Source of the DNA: Morchella semilibera | Taxonomy: Eukaryota; Ascomycota; Pezizomycetes; Pezizales; Morchellaceae | DNA: 64,000 nucleotides | NCBI GenBank assembly: GCA_009192285.1 | Contig: CM018604.1 | Location: 930,001 to 994,000 of the forward strand | Reading direction: 5' to 3' | Part shown: positions 1 through 11,164 of the stretch, in pieces | Numbering within the stretch: the stretch's first letter is position 1 | How the letters are laid out: each line of letters starts with the position of its first letter | Translations under genes and position numbers: made by a program | The notes under the pieces: model-generated | Database searches by the model: none | The model's input: the letters and a program-made list of their open reading frames with translations, nothing else | What the model was told of the DNA's origin: nothing

Positions 1-431
1 ACTCTGAGAGCGTCTCGACCGACGAGAAGAAGAAGCTGGAACGACCAAAGAGCATGGGGAGGCACTCTTCCAGTGGCCCGACCGCCAGGCAGCAGCAGGA
101 CTATTTCTCGAGGCCCAAGAGCTCCGGTGCAGGGCTAGAGCCCGGATCGGGGGGAACAAGGCCGCCAACACCCCCGAAACCGATTGCGAAGCTCTTTGTC
201 ATCTGCTGTAGGTGCAAGTACTGGCATGATCTTCCAAGTGTCATGTACAGAGGAATGGTGGAGAATGGGGGCGCGACGAGATGCCCGTATTGTCTGCATG
301 GGATGGAGGTTGCGTGTTGTGCTGGGTGAGTTTGATTTTTTTACTTTTTACGTGTGCGGATGGATGGAATGCTGACTGTGGGGTCCAATAGATATACTTG
401 CGTGGTCTACATGCACCAGAAGCATCATTAA
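1..431 (+). CDS. 3' end of a protein with a Cys-rich C-terminal domain (5' truncated by window)
   Basis: The reading frame is open from base 3 and has no start in the window, so only the C-terminal part is seen. A Ser/Pro/Lys-rich linker is followed by a compact Cys/His-rich domain: ICCRCKYWHDLPS, then RCPYCLHGMEVACCAG. The frame stops at 328 unless an intron is removed. A GTGAGT donor at 326 and a TAG acceptor ending at 391 (66 nt) restore the frame and add YTCVVYMHQKHH before TAA at 429-431. The CxxC...CxxC...CC spacing suggests a structural zinc site. I believe similar C-termini occur on uncharacterised ascomycete proteins, but I cannot name the family. Function unknown. Confidence 0.75.
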
Positions 432-1242
432 TGATAGTAATGTTTTTTTCTTTATCTTGATTGATTTTTAGGAGTGTGAGCGGGCGGGCGTTTTCATTTT
501 TTTTCCCCCTTTCCTTTCTGTATGGAGTTAATTATGAGGTGTGGTATTTTTTTTCTTTTTTTTTTTCCTTTCATGGTGGTTGGTTGGTCGGTTCTTTGCT
601 ACCATATTTTCTTTAGCCATTCATCTTTCTTACGACATGATACACTCATTGCATCTATTTTCCTTTTCTTTTGTCTCATCTCATGGAGGATATCATAAAA
701 ATACGGATACGGATACAGATTACAGCACGGTATATTTTTTTTAAGTAGTCCGCGACGGTGGTTTGAGGGGATATGCGGCTTGATGCGGTATATATACATA
801 TCATAGTTAGAGAGAGAGAAAAAATACAACGGAATATCACGAGTTATGTTTTGTCTTTATCTCGACCGATATATTTCCGAAAAAAAGCTTTCAAGAGCAG
901 CCCATGTAGCTTCCGAACGGACACACCGACCGGGGGAGGGGGAAAAAAAGAAAAAAAATTGTAGTGGACAGAGCTATTTATTTAAGCTTTCCCGCCCTAT
1001 ACACATGGAGAAGATCATGAGATGAGATGGGCACCAAACTAGTACGTCCTACATACATACACACTCTAGCATGAGCCAGAGGCTGCCTTGTCTTGTCTTG
1101 CCTTGTAGATTCAGATCTGATCTAATAATTAACGCCCATCACATAATGATCACCACCGTCGCGCGTGTACTTCTGCTTTGGTATGTACATGATGCAGTCC
1201 GGCCTTGCTTTCTCGATACATCGCCAATCGCCGAGAGTGGGC

Positions 1243-1276
1243 GGTTGGTTGGTTGGTTGGTTGGTTGGTTGGTTGG
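1243..1276. repeat. (GGTT)n microsatellite, about 8 copies
   Basis: Uninterrupted GGTT units, directly visible. It creates artefactual open frames (poly VGWL / TNQP) on both strands. Confidence 0.95.
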
Positions 1277-1385
1277 CTGGTTAGTAGGGGAGTGTCGGCT
1301 GTGGCTGTGGCTGTGGTGGCTTGGCGTCGGTGGTGGTGGGGTGAGGGTGAGGAAGGGAGGAGGGGGAGAGCAATGGGCTGGGTGG

Positions 1386-1402
1386 TCATGGGCGGTCACT
1401 CG
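1386..1402 (+). promoter_or_regulatory. 17-bp motif copy 1 (variant)
   Basis: TCATGGGCGGTCACTCG. It has G instead of A at motif position 10. Intergenic, 128 bp beyond the stop of the small coiled-coil gene. Confidence 0.5.
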
Positions 1403-1529
1403 TTTTTGGACCGGTTGTGTTTCTGCGATCATATAAGTATCAATTTTCCTGCCACGGCCTATATCCTACTCTATCATATTCTATTCTATTCTTTCTAGCC
1501 AACACAGTACCTCTCCCGTTGCAAGGAGA

Positions 1530-1757
1530 TCACCAGAACCACCGCCACAACCGTCCCCACCACCCCTGCCGCTCCCCGCCCTCCTCCCACAGCCCCAGCA
1601 CCTCCCGCTCCCGCTGCAGCAGCTCCTCGCGCACCGCCGCGATGTTGCGCATCTTCCGCTGCGCGTGTGCGTGTTGCGCGCTCAGGGCGTGGATCTGCGC
1701 GCGGAGGTCGGCGAGGCGGGCGGTGGTGGCGGCGGTGGTGGGGGTGGGGGGGGACAT
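1530..1757 (-). CDS. Small coiled-coil protein with Trp-rich tail (75 aa), hypothetical
   Basis: A single-exon frame of 75 residues starting at the ATG at 1757-1755. The longer upstream frame runs through microsatellite sequence and is not preferred. Residues about 10-55 form a charged heptad-like helix (LADLRAQIHALSAQ ... REELLQREREVLGLWEE). The C-terminus is short, basic and aromatic (GWWGRLWRWFW), as in membrane-interface segments. The coding part is much more GC-rich than its flanks. A TATA-like run lies about 105 bp upstream. I do not recognise the family; small tethering or complex subunits often look like this, but that is inference. It could be a chance frame in GC-rich DNA. Confidence 0.45.
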   Translation of the reverse strand: MSPPTPTTAATTARLADLRAQIHALSAQHAHAQRKMRNIAAVREELLQREREVLGLWEEGGERQGWWGRLWRWFW

Positions 1758-1862
1758 GGTGTGTATGTATGTATGTATGTTGTGTAATATGTGTAATGTA
1801 ATGTAATGTAGTGTCTGCAGTAGATCAGTGGTGGTGGTTTTGGATAAGGGAGGGCGTAGGAG

Positions 1863-1875
1863 ATATATATATATA
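1863..1875 (-). promoter_or_regulatory. TATA-like run upstream of the small coiled-coil gene
   Basis: An alternating TA run about 105-118 bp upstream of the ATG at 1757, followed on the minus strand by pyrimidine-rich sequence. Placement fits a core promoter, but TA repeats are common in this window. Confidence 0.3.
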
Positions 1876-1981
1876 GGGTGTCCAACACCCGTGCTTTTCA
1901 AATTGTGCGTTGAATTACGGGCGGTGGGGGTGGTTTGAAAGATCCAGAGCGGCATTCGTTTTAAGTTGAAAAACGGTCACG

Positions 1982-1998
1982 TCACCAGATATCACTCG
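1982..1998 (+). promoter_or_regulatory. 17-bp motif copy 2 (exact)
   Basis: TCACCAGATATCACTCG, about 225 bp upstream of the ATG of the small coiled-coil gene and 215 bp beyond the GNAT stop. Confidence 0.6.
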
Positions 1999-2212
1999 GG
2001 GATGGTCAAGGTGTTTTTTATGTGTACGGCACTGCACAGAGGCATTGAGTGAGTGAGTGAGTGATTGATTGATTGATGCTTCATATATGGAACAGGCATT
2101 GAGTGAGTGGGTGAGTGGTGCCTCTCACACAGGCGTAGATACAGTATATATATGGCCAGAATGAAAGAAAGCCAAACCTTTGAAAACAAGTTATTACTAT
2201 CTACATGAGCGT

Positions 2213-3020
2213 CTACACACAGCTACACCCCCCCTCCCCCAGCGGCGGCGGCCTCCACGCCAACGCCGGATAATGCAGCCCCTCCCTCGGCGTCTGGAAC
2301 CTCCCAATCTCGACGAACCCCATCCGTCGGTACATCGGTGCGCCAGGATCGCTAGCCTCCAAGCCGGCACCGACGCCCTCCGCGCGCGCGCGGTCGAGCC
2401 CCCAGCGCACAAGCAGCTGGCCAACGCCGTTGCGCTGCCACCGCGGGTCAACAACGCACATCTGCAGGTGCCAGTGCTCGGCGTCGAACGTGGCCGCGAG
2501 GAACGACGGGTGGCTGGCGGCGAGCTGCGAGAGCGCTGTTGCGTCCGCGGAGCGGTCGGCCGCCGCGAGGGCGCACGGTGACGTCAGTGTTAGCAGCGTG
2601 TGCTCTAGGCCTGTGCGCGGCGTTAGTGGTCTGTGTGGCTGTGGGGAAGGGGGGGGGAGGTGTACGTTTTAGGAGACTGTGGTTTTGGGAGCGGGTGCGG
2701 GCGGCTTCGGGGGAGGTGCCCATGCGGTGCCAGGCGGCCCAGCCGACGATCTCTTTCTGCTGCTTCTGCTTCTGCCCGGTGGTGGTGGGGGGGCCGTCGG
2801 TCTCGGCGACGAGGTGAACCGTGTCTGTGAGGACTGCGCGCTGCAGCTTGCGCTCGAAGGCGCGCTGGTAGTCGTCGTAGAACTCGTGGCGGCGCGGGTG
2901 CAGGACGGCGTAGAAGCCGTCGTCGAGCAGGGCGGCGGCGGCAATGGACGCCAGGCGCGGGACGTCGGAGGGCGTGGCGGCCCGGAGAGTGAACTTTGGG
3001 CGGGGGGGGACGTTGGACAT
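2213..3020 (-). CDS. GNAT-family N-acetyltransferase
   Basis: Two exons on the minus strand: 3020-2666 and 2610-2213, with a 55-nt intron (donor GTACAC, branch CACTAACG, acceptor GCACAG). They give 250 aa. The N-terminus shows the typical GNAT opening (FTLRAATPSDVPRLASIAAAAL) and a central beta-strand EIVGWAAWHR. The C-terminal half has the acetyl-CoA-binding signature MCVVDPRWQRNGVGQLLVRW (the Q/RxxGxG/A loop), followed by GLEASDPGAPMYRRMGFVEIG, where a small-molecule GNAT places its conserved 'Y..-GF' element. This arrangement is common in fungal GNATs acting on small metabolites; the substrate cannot be read from the sequence. The splice is well supported because both exons join in frame into one continuous domain. 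Confidence 0.88.
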
Positions 3021-3071
3021 TGGTGCTGTGCTGGTGGGATTGGGGTGGTGGTGGTGGGTTGGGGGGGGGGG

Positions 3072-3079
3072 TTATATAG
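3072..3079 (-). promoter_or_regulatory. TATA-like box of the GNAT gene
   Basis: TATATAA on the minus strand about 55 bp upstream of the ATG at 3020, next to a long G run (C run on the minus strand). Confidence 0.4.
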
Positions 3080-3702
3080 GAGATAGTTAGCTTTAGCTGG
3101 GTAGGTACATATAGTTGACTCTGTGTTTTTTTTTTCTTTTCTTTTCGTTCATAACTTCATAGCGGATGGCTCTACTGATATATGCGTCCCCCCGGATCAT
3201 GCTCAGCCAATCATTACCCACCATGCATTAGTTTAGCTACCGAATTCTCAATGCGGAAGGTCGGCAGCAATAATCCGGGGGGGCGGCGGTTTGCCAAGAC
3301 CCCGATAGCTATCATAATATACATCTTATAGTACTCAGAGTACAATAATAGGGGAGAGTAGATGTATGTCTGTGGCAAAATACGTGGATTGAGCACAGTC
3401 GAGCTCGAGGACCGGCGGCGAGAGTTGAATAGTAATCATATCATGTCAGGGCCCGGCACATGAGTCAGGCGCGTTTGATTGGGCGGACCAATGGGGGTAC
3501 TTGATATATGGAGAGAGCAGATTTGGAGGGAGTAGTAGTATTATTGCTTTGTAGTAATAGATAAACTACACACAACGTAGTAAAGCTATGACGGGGGACC
3601 AAACATCTAAATAACAAAGACTACACGCCACGCCATCCTGTAGGCGTCTATTCGATACTGCCCGTGCGTCCGTCCGCCTACCACCCCGGGCGTGAAGGCC
3701 TA
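3080..3702. other. Spacer, nothing recognised
   Basis: Low-complexity T-rich stretch near 3127-3150, otherwise ordinary AT-balanced sequence. A competing Arg-rich frame covers 3566-3982 but has the composition of a shadow. Confidence 0.5.
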
Positions 3703-3957
3703 TCACCCTCCCCCCAGCCCAAACCCAAAACAGACGCTCGAGCGCGCGCCGGTAACAGGTAGATACCCGCCCAGGCTCGCGCCGCGCGGGATTGCGATCC
3801 AGGTCACCTGGGGCGGGGCGGGGCTGTTTTTGGGTCCTGAGTCGTCGTCGGGGTGGACGGCGTCGACGATGGTGATCTCGTCTGGCCCGTCGTCCTCGTC
3901 GGGGTGGCGGGCGTAGGTGATGGTGATCTTGACCGCGCTGGGGGGGTGCATCTTCAT
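3703..3957 (-). CDS. Possible small acidic protein (84 aa), hypothetical
   Basis: A single-exon frame from the ATG at 3957. The sequence has protein-like composition: MKMHPPSAVKITITYARHP, then two related acidic segments (HPDEDDGPDEITIVDA and HPDDDSGPKNS) that look like an internal duplication, then a Gly-rich end. It sits in GC-rich DNA like the neighbouring real genes. I know no family. A further 3' exon cannot be excluded, because a GTATCT donor-like site lies inside the last third. Treat as tentative. Confidence 0.35.
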   Translation of the reverse strand: MKMHPPSAVKITITYARHPDEDDGPDEITIVDAVHPDDDSGPKNSPAPPQVTWIAIPRGASLGGYLPVTGARSSVCFGFGLGGG

Positions 3958-4328
3958 CGTTGGGCTGTTGGGTTAAGGTCAATATGGGGATGTTTTTCTC
4001 TCTTTCGTGAGAGTGAGTGGGTGGGTGGGTGGGTTAATGGCTGGCCTGCCACAACGGTCTTGATATCGGGCTTCTAATGTAGCTGTTGATAGCTGGGGGC
4101 GGGGGGATAGAATGCCATGGTAGCTACTACACCGACACTTTAGATCTTTCTGGTCTGGTCTGGGGGTTTCATTAAAGGGTCTATACGCACGATACGCAGC
4201 ACGCACCTGTAGCTGCCGCATGTTCTGGAAGCGACAAGCAACGTAACCCAGCCAGCCAGCTGCTTCTGCGTGGTGAGTTTTGAAATATGCCCTTTTGTGT
4301 GACGTCCGTGTTGGAGCGCGGTTTCGTG

Positions 4329-4345
4329 TCACCGGTTATCACTCG
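4329..4345 (+). promoter_or_regulatory. 17-bp motif copy 3 (exact)
   Basis: TCACCGGTTATCACTCG, in spacer. It shares GTCACC with copies 2 and 10 just at the left half-site. Confidence 0.6.
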
Positions 4346-4773
4346 GTCGGGTGGTTCTTCTGCTTGTGGATCGTATCCATGGGATGGATCCTCCGGCCAC
4401 ACACACACATAGGGATCGAGTGTTTCAAGGCCTGTGGACTCCTCGTGCGGGCTTGGGGTTCATGGCTTCGATATATAGAATTTATGTGTATGTACTCATC
4501 TGTTGGTCTTGAAGTGATGACCGGAGGGGTACTTGTAGGCAAGCAGAGGTTACATAGAGGCGCTGACCACGGGGACGTACAAACGCTTTCTATCCATCCC
4601 CCCCGGGCCCTTTCCCCACTTATCAAAGACCCCACGTTCATCGTCCACCCATGCACATCTATCGGCCCCTTAAGCCAGCCTCTGGATGGGTGGGTGGGTT
4701 CGCTGATCGGACGAGCAGACTCCACCCCGTGTCGCCGTCGGTATGCACCTGCTTACCGGAGATGTGCATGAAG

Positions 4774-4797
4774 TAATAAATAAATAAATAAATAAAA
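4774..4797. repeat. (AAAT)n microsatellite
   Basis: About five to six AAAT units, directly visible. Confidence 0.95.
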
Positions 4798-4819
4798 ACC
4801 TGGAGATGTGCACTGTGCG

Positions 4820-4836
4820 CGAGTGATAGCGTGTGA
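4820..4836 (-). promoter_or_regulatory. 17-bp motif copy 4 (exact, minus)
   Basis: The minus strand reads TCACACGCTATCACTCG. Found 475 bp from copy 3 in opposite orientation. Confidence 0.6.
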
Positions 4837-7800
4837 CCTGGAGGCGCGCGCGCGGGGGCAGGCGTCTAAGATTTATTCACTCGCACACCTAAGCCGGCTC
4901 AGGCTAAACCGGCTAATCTGCTGCATAAATATTTTCTGTCGTGGGGATTACTGATATATATATATATGTGAATCCGCAACGGGGGGGTTACTAATGGTAC
5001 TACTACTGACTGACTGCAGCTAGCAAATACCGTTTGCGACACACAGCTGATACCACGACTTCTCCTGCCCCCCTCTCCCGAGCTGGGACTAACTAGACAT
5101 TGGCGTTGCGGACGAACACCTCGCTTTCAGGGTTTTTTTCAACTTTGTGGGTTCTAGCTGTTTCAGCGGTCCTGCTAGTGGTGAGGTTACATGTGATGGA
5201 AACACCCCACTTGAAGGATCGATAGATGCCCTTCTTGCACGCCAGCCTAGAGGCCGGAACACAGAGCCAGACTGCTGCTGCACCACCCCGCATGCATACC
5301 ACCAGGGCAACAGTGTAGCTAGTTACTCTAACTGCGAAGCGTGGCCTCAATTCATGCACAACAACTCCGTTTCTACTCTAGAGCCCCAATGGGCCTCTTT
5401 CACGGTCTCGATACTTAATTACTTACCGGGGGAGGGGGGCTGCCTAAAATAAAGACTCGGTGTTTGGGGGGGCGGGGTAATGGGGATTTAGTTCTTTCCG
5501 TGGGGCATCCTTTTCTTTTTTCTTTCAACATTGCCGGCCCTTATCGCCTGGAGTCTTGTTGGAGGGCCTGCATATGCGTGGCGCTTGAACCTGGTATAGA
5601 ACAGCCCGCAGACTAGACTAGACGTACGTACATGCAATGGATATGTAGAAGAAGAAGAGGGCCTTGAGTTTGGTTACTGTGCTGGGCAATCGACGATGAT
5701 GTGGTGATGTAACTATAGTATCTATGTAGCCGCCGATATATATATAAGGAAATCTGACTCAGGAAGATACTTACTTAGTTGCGGGAGCCATACCCAGCCT
5801 AGCAGTGGGGTACGGGAGCATTCCATGTATCTGGGTCGGTACATATGTACTAGGAGAGAGATAATATGTATAATAAGCACCTCAGTATATCGCCCCCCCC
5901 CCAAAGAAAAAAAAGGAATAAACACAAGGGTACAAGGGGACGGCACTCGTATCCCCTTGACTGGACTGGAGAGAGAGAATCTATTAGGCCGGGACAGAGT
6001 TCCGGGGACATCATTTGGAAAAGGCCGGTACTTACCATGCACAAGATTCGGATATGAATACCTGTGACCGGCGTCGCACCTTCGGGAGGGGGGGGGGAGG
6101 GGAGGGGGAGATTTGATATAAAACCAGCTGCAGGGTACTGACGTCAAGTTGAGTTGCGATCGACTTCCTTCTTCTTCTTCTCATGGAAGGGTTTTTTTTT
6201 TAAGTAATGATGATGCTATCCATCAGAGAGTTAATAACAGGCTTCAGTTATGTAATTTCAACAAAAGCCGCATGAACTTTTGGGGGCACCCGTGACTCTG
6301 TGTTCTGCCACTTTCCATAATATGTGCTTCCTGAATTCCGGCACTCTCTTTTGGGGGGCTTGGGAAAAGAGGGATGACTTGCATATTGTGAATCCCTGCT
6401 GCCAGGAGGAGGAGGGAAAGCCTCCCAAATATCACACCAAAGATAGGTCTTAAACATGATTGTCCTTAGGGACTCAGATACTCCAACATTATTGCGATAT
6501 TTTTTTTTGTCTCAGGTTATTTAGCGACAGAGCTACATGTAGGCACCGATAAATCCTACTAGGAGTGCTCGGATTGTGGGTCACAGAGCTGGGTGTTTAA
6601 GGAGGACCGAGAGAAAGGGGGGGTGTATTCATGGCAAATCTCAGTTGGCAAAACATGAGTGTGGAGTATCCGAGCGTCGCTGGCTTGATATGGCACTCCC
6701 AGCCTTGATCAATTAATCAACTGGGTACTTTACATACTCTACTCAATTTCTTTAATGCATGTCTCTGCAATCCAAGTTTTCATGCCTCCCCCGGGAAAAT
6801 CCAGGCACATGTGGCACTGATAGGTAAGGTTTTTCACTATCATGAGGTCGCCGGCGAACCGTACGAAGCCGATCAAGAATTGACGCATAGCTCTCGGGTC
6901 TGGTCATATGCAATAAGTACGGTACGGGCCCGGCAGCTGCTGTCGATGATGATTCAGTGGATGACATGAGAGTCAGTCAGTCAAGGCTTGTTTAGCTGTC
7001 ACTTGGTAGGTGAAAACCTTCTTAATTCACGTGCTGTCCTGCAGCGCACAGAATTCTGGGTTTTCGATTGACGACTGGTATCTCTCACCTGTGCGCCACA
7101 TAATACGGATGTGTTGAGACAGCGCGTATCATTCCCTGTCTAGGTGGGTAGAGTGATTGTGTAGGTATGTATATACTCCATTAGAAAGCAGGGATGCTGG
7201 TGCTGATTCCAGTATCTTTGTTGAGATCCGTTCCCCATCCAATTCGCTACTGGGTGTTGAGTGGATTTCTTCTTCCCTGTGGGATGTAAAAGGGGGGTAA
7301 TTCCCCCTTGTGGCTGTAGGGAAAAGACATTGTCTGTGGGTAGCAAAATATTCAAAGGAAGCCGTTAGATGTTTGGGATGTTGTAGTTTCTTCAGGCTGG
7401 GGTTCGCCCCTCAGCTCAAGTTCTGGTAGGAGGGCACGCGACACATTTCCCACTATGTCAATATGTTACACGGTTGCACGGATCCCAAGAATCCTTCCCC
7501 TGGGTTCTTGGAATGACTTGTCACAAACAAGTCTAGTTCGGCCTCGCCAAACCCTGCGGGATGTCGGGTGGGGCGTGGGAAGAGTAAACCGGAACAATTG
7601 TGCCATCAAAAAGGGAGGAAAGACATGCATCCTTATTTGGGGGGGAAGGTTTTGCCCAATTTTTGTTTCCCTTTTTTGCCCGTGGCTTTGGAGGCATTTG
7701 TAAAAGGATTGACGACTCCAAAAGTCGACCCCCCTGTTATGGTGAAACCCTATCGAATTTCTGCCAGAAGAAGGGAGTTTTCAAAGGAGAGATCGGCTTG

Positions 7801-8170
7801 CTATCTATGGAAGAATTCATGGTCCATCCATACTCAATTGCGGAGTTCTCTCAACACACAATCCAGTCTATTTTTCAACCAGATTTATCAGCCACAAGAA
7901 CTGAACTGCACTTGGGCGGTGCGTAGCAGAGGGCGCGAACAAATTAAGAGTGATTGAGAGATTATGCGAGTGAGGTAACAACAAGCCTCCATCTGCCAGT
8001 GGTCGTCCCTTAAGTAATATGTCGTCACTCCTTCCAATCATTATTTTTCGATTCAAGGTCAATTAACGAAGCTTGAGTCTCTTGCCTCTCGGGTATTTGC
8101 CGGAGCTAGAACGGCCCTCTCCTTCTTTGTTGGGCCATCCCCGGGTTCATATCACGGTCCAGGTCTCACC

Positions 8171-8200
8171 TTTTCCTTTCCTTTCCTTTCCTTTCTTTCC
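8171..8200. repeat. (CCTTT)n pyrimidine repeat
   Basis: Five CCTTT-like units, about 400 bp upstream of the next gene; possibly part of a fungal pyrimidine-rich promoter. Confidence 0.8.
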
Positions 8201-8339
8201 GGCTCTGGAGGAGTGATTTCAAGCAAATTTTCACCCTACGAGTCACATCACAAGCCACGTTTTTTACATCTTACTTTACTAGACAAGGTCTGCCTACCTG
8301 TCAACCCATCCCACTCATCATGCTCGTGCCAAGATCGAG

Positions 8340-8350
8340 GGCTTATATAC
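8340..8350 (+). promoter_or_regulatory. TATA-like box of the membrane-protein gene
   Basis: GCTTATATACTC lies about 255 bp upstream of the ATG at 8604; plausible core promoter with a long 5' leader. Confidence 0.3.
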
Positions 8351-8603
8351 TCAACGGCGCCCCCCCCAATGTCCACTTCGCCGCCCACGCTCCATATCAC
8401 CTGCTACTTCACCTATCTCAACATATTCTAACCTGCCTGAGTGCGCCATTCGACACAAAACTCTAATGAGATATCTCTTCATCGTCTGCCACTATACATC
8501 ATTGCAAGAGTAGACTCGCAAAGAACAGCACCTATAGCTGAATCACCCCATAACAAAATAGAACAAATCTCAAAGTTTCGACCTGCGCAAGGAAGGTCTC
8601 AAG

Positions 8604-9538
8604 ATGTATAAACAATCAACTATGGCTTTCGCGGCATTTATTATGCTGCTGGCTTTTGCTACACTACCAGCTCCTTCATCTGCACACCCCATCTCTAGAA
8701 GAGAGTATGGGACAGCTGAAGTTGCAGTTCCTATCATAAGGTTCGTCGATTACATCTAGCTTCCACAAAGCTTGCGAACAAGCGCCCTCCTTCCTTCCAT
8801 CTTTGGCAGTAACTAATTTTTTTTCCCCTCACTAGTGATATTCAAGGATCTGCGCCTGCGCCTACCCCTACTCCCGCAACCACCACCACCAACATCATTC
8901 TTCCCCGCGACCACGAGTCACTGCCTTCTGATCTTGCCCCCAGTGCTACGGAAACCGAAAGCCCATCCGAAGCTAGCTCCTCTTCGTCCCCCGAGGAAAC
9001 CCAAAGCGAAGAGAGTAACCAAGACGACGGACACAGCGGCCTCCACCCCAACGCCATTGCCGGTATCGCCGTAGGCGTCTTTTTCGGCGTCCTCTTGCTT
9101 ATCGCCGCATTCATGTGGGCCTTCCGTGTAGGCTGGGAGAAAGGCCAAGAGCAAAAGGAGGAGGAGAAGGAGAAGGAAATGGCCGAGGCAAAGCTACAAG
9201 AACCACCAGCTGCTGCTACGGCGCCTCAGCAATCGTGGCAGTTGGTAGACGACTGTATCACCTCTAGACCACCCTCAGCACTTATCATAAACACTACCGG
9301 GAGCAGTTGTTGGGATGGCGGCAGCTGGGATTGTTGTGATGAACACGCCGAGAACCACCGGATCCTCGGCGAACGCTATAGCTTTCGCCCTCAGATGGGG
9401 CTCTACGAAATTACGGACTTGGAAGCGAACACACCCCGCGAGAGTATCGGGGCTGATAGTGGGTTAGGGATGGAATCAGTAAGGAAGGCGAAGGGAAAGG
9501 AGCCCGAAAGGCCGAATAGCCCACCAGCGAATGCGTGA
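8604..9538 (+). CDS. Secreted-type single-pass (type I) membrane protein, hypothetical
   Basis: Two exons, 8604-8740 and 8836-9538, joined by a 95-nt intron (donor GTTCGT, acceptor CACTAG), giving 279 aa. Exon 1 encodes a classic signal peptide (MAFAAFIMLLAFATLPAPSS, cleavage likely after SSA-HP). The mature N-terminal region is short, Ser/Thr/Pro/Glu-rich and likely O-glycosylated. A transmembrane helix lies at about residues 119-142 (AIAGIAVGVFFGVLLLIAAF), followed by a charged KEEEKEKE cytosolic segment and an acidic tail. This is the layout of fungal wall-sensor or plasma-membrane proteins, but no WSC or other named domain is visible. Family unknown. Reading the long second exon as a separate gene would lose the signal peptide. 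Confidence 0.8.
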
Positions 9539-11147
9539 TTGAGTGCACGTGGATTAAACGTTACTAAAAGGTTTTTATTTTCTTTTTTCTTGTTCTTCAC
9601 TCATTAATTTTACTTTCCTATTGGGGGTTCTACTACAGGGGGGTTAGGCGTATCTTTGTTTTTCTTGTTTATAATCTTCTAGACTCCTGGCATATATTTG
9701 GAAGGGTTAGGGGAAATGGTAACTAGGGTGGGGGTTAACGATTGGTTTTTGGCCGGGGTGGGGGTATTTCTTTGATGTTCAAAAGCTTTTGGGAGAGTAT
9801 TTTTAGTTTTCTAATCTTTGGTTTTGATTTGTTGTCTGTAAATAGGCCCCACTCTCTCTTCTTTTTCCCATTCTAGTAGTTATAGTTTGTAGCTTAGTCA
9901 ATGAATTGTGTAGTGTGATCTATGTATATAACACATTCAAAGAATCAGGGTGCTGCGCGTGGGCGGAGTAACATCCGTGGAAAATTGGGAGGTACATATT
10001 GCCAAGTTCGAACACATCACTGAGCCAAGAGAAATTATTTCGAATAATACTCTTGCCTTGTTACTGGTTGGGCATATATGGCATGTTACTACTGCTTGGA
10101 ATCCTGGTAATCTTTTGTATCAATTCTATTGGTGGAGGGAATTATAAACAATTCGATGACTGTGGGCTTTATTTTTTCTGCCTACCTACCTAGTTCCTAC
10201 GAATCTGATGAGCGCCCTGAGGGTGCCTTAACCCAAAAATACTACTTGAGTGGAATTAGAGGTCAAACCTATCATCGCCTACATCATGTAGGGTATTGTA
10301 CCAGGGCCACGTTTTTCACCCTTCAGTGTGTTTCATGTAGTGGGCTTCTTAGTAAGTGGATTTGGAGGAGGCATAGGGGATTGGGAGGGTTCTGTATACA
10401 GGCATCATGATTCATAGATACCCGAAAACAAATCTGCATCAGATGGGGGATCGATTAGGAGTTTACCAGCATGGTCATTTAGACTTAAATGAGACAATGC
10501 ATTCCGATGATCTGCCTATCGGCGGGATAGGTTTAATTTAGGAGTTCACGGCCGAAAGCTTGGGTTTCTCCACGTTGTTAGTGGGAAGCACTAGGACCAA
10601 TCGCGATATGAAGCCAAGAGCTGTTGTCTGGGGATCTGCAAATCTTGGTAGTCTTGGAGTCTTGGTAAAACCTGTATTTGTCAGTGGCTGAGCATGACTT
10701 CTTAATAGAAGCATTAACTTGGCTACTATTGCACTGCCTAAAAGTGCTACTCGAAATAGCACTTGTCTTAGTAAATAACATCACTCAAGAATAAGGCTTC
10801 TTACGAAGAAGGATTAATAAGTACGTAGAGTGCCTAGTGAGGGCACCAAGATACGAAGCAGATCAGATAACCCTCAACTCCTATTGACTTCCACTGGTTC
10901 TAGCCCCTGTCTGTTTTTATCTATGACCCGTATCACGACTGTACCCAAGCCATGGGAGGATTGTCGGCCGCCCATTTGTCTCAGCCCGTATACGTATACA
11001 TGTAGTTCATATACGAGACTTGCTCGCATATACCTGGCGCAGGGAGCAGAGAATAAGAAACTACACTCTTGCAAGACGAATCAAAGACGGTATCAAAAAA
11101 ATGCATCATTTTGGAGGGTTCTCTTTAATTTGCCCGCTCCGAGCAAA

Positions 11148-11164
11148 CGAGTGATTTTCCATGA
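11148..11164 (-). promoter_or_regulatory. 17-bp motif copy 5 (exact, minus)
   Basis: The minus strand reads TCATGGAAAATCACTCG; spacer position with no gene within 1.5 kb. Confidence 0.6.

Larger units (their letters stand above)
432..1529. other. Spacer with T-rich 3' region and simple repeats
   Basis: No credible gene. It holds T-rich tracts after the upstream stop, a GGTT tetranucleotide array, a G/T-rich purine stretch around 1290-1380 and one copy of the 17-bp motif at 1386-1402. The overlapping frames across 1070-1500 are translations of simple repeats. Confidence 0.6.
1758..2212. other. Spacer between the small gene and the GNAT gene 3' end
   Basis: Contains the TATA-like run, a 17-bp motif copy (1982-1998), and short GAGT/GATT repeats around 2047-2075 and 2100-2116. 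No gene seen. Confidence 0.6.
3958..8603. other. 4.6-kb spacer with scattered simple repeats
   Basis: No frame with convincing protein character. It contains two 17-bp motif copies (4329-4345 and 4820-4836), an AAAT array, G/C homopolymers (around 5882-5893, 6087-6110), a CCTTT array and TACATGTA near 6533. The frames around 7570-7960 and 5150-5450 look random in composition. Confidence 0.55.

Noticed and set aside
1071-1498. Long overlapping frames on both strands
   Set aside because: Produced by the GGTT and G/T-rich simple repeats (poly VGWL / TNQP).
3566-3982. 138-codon Arg-rich frame (-)
   Set aside because: Composition is that of an out-of-frame reading of the more protein-like 84-aa frame at 3703-3957.
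7568-7957. 129-codon frame (+)
   Set aside because: It overlaps other frames on both strands, has no recognisable segment and no GC rise.
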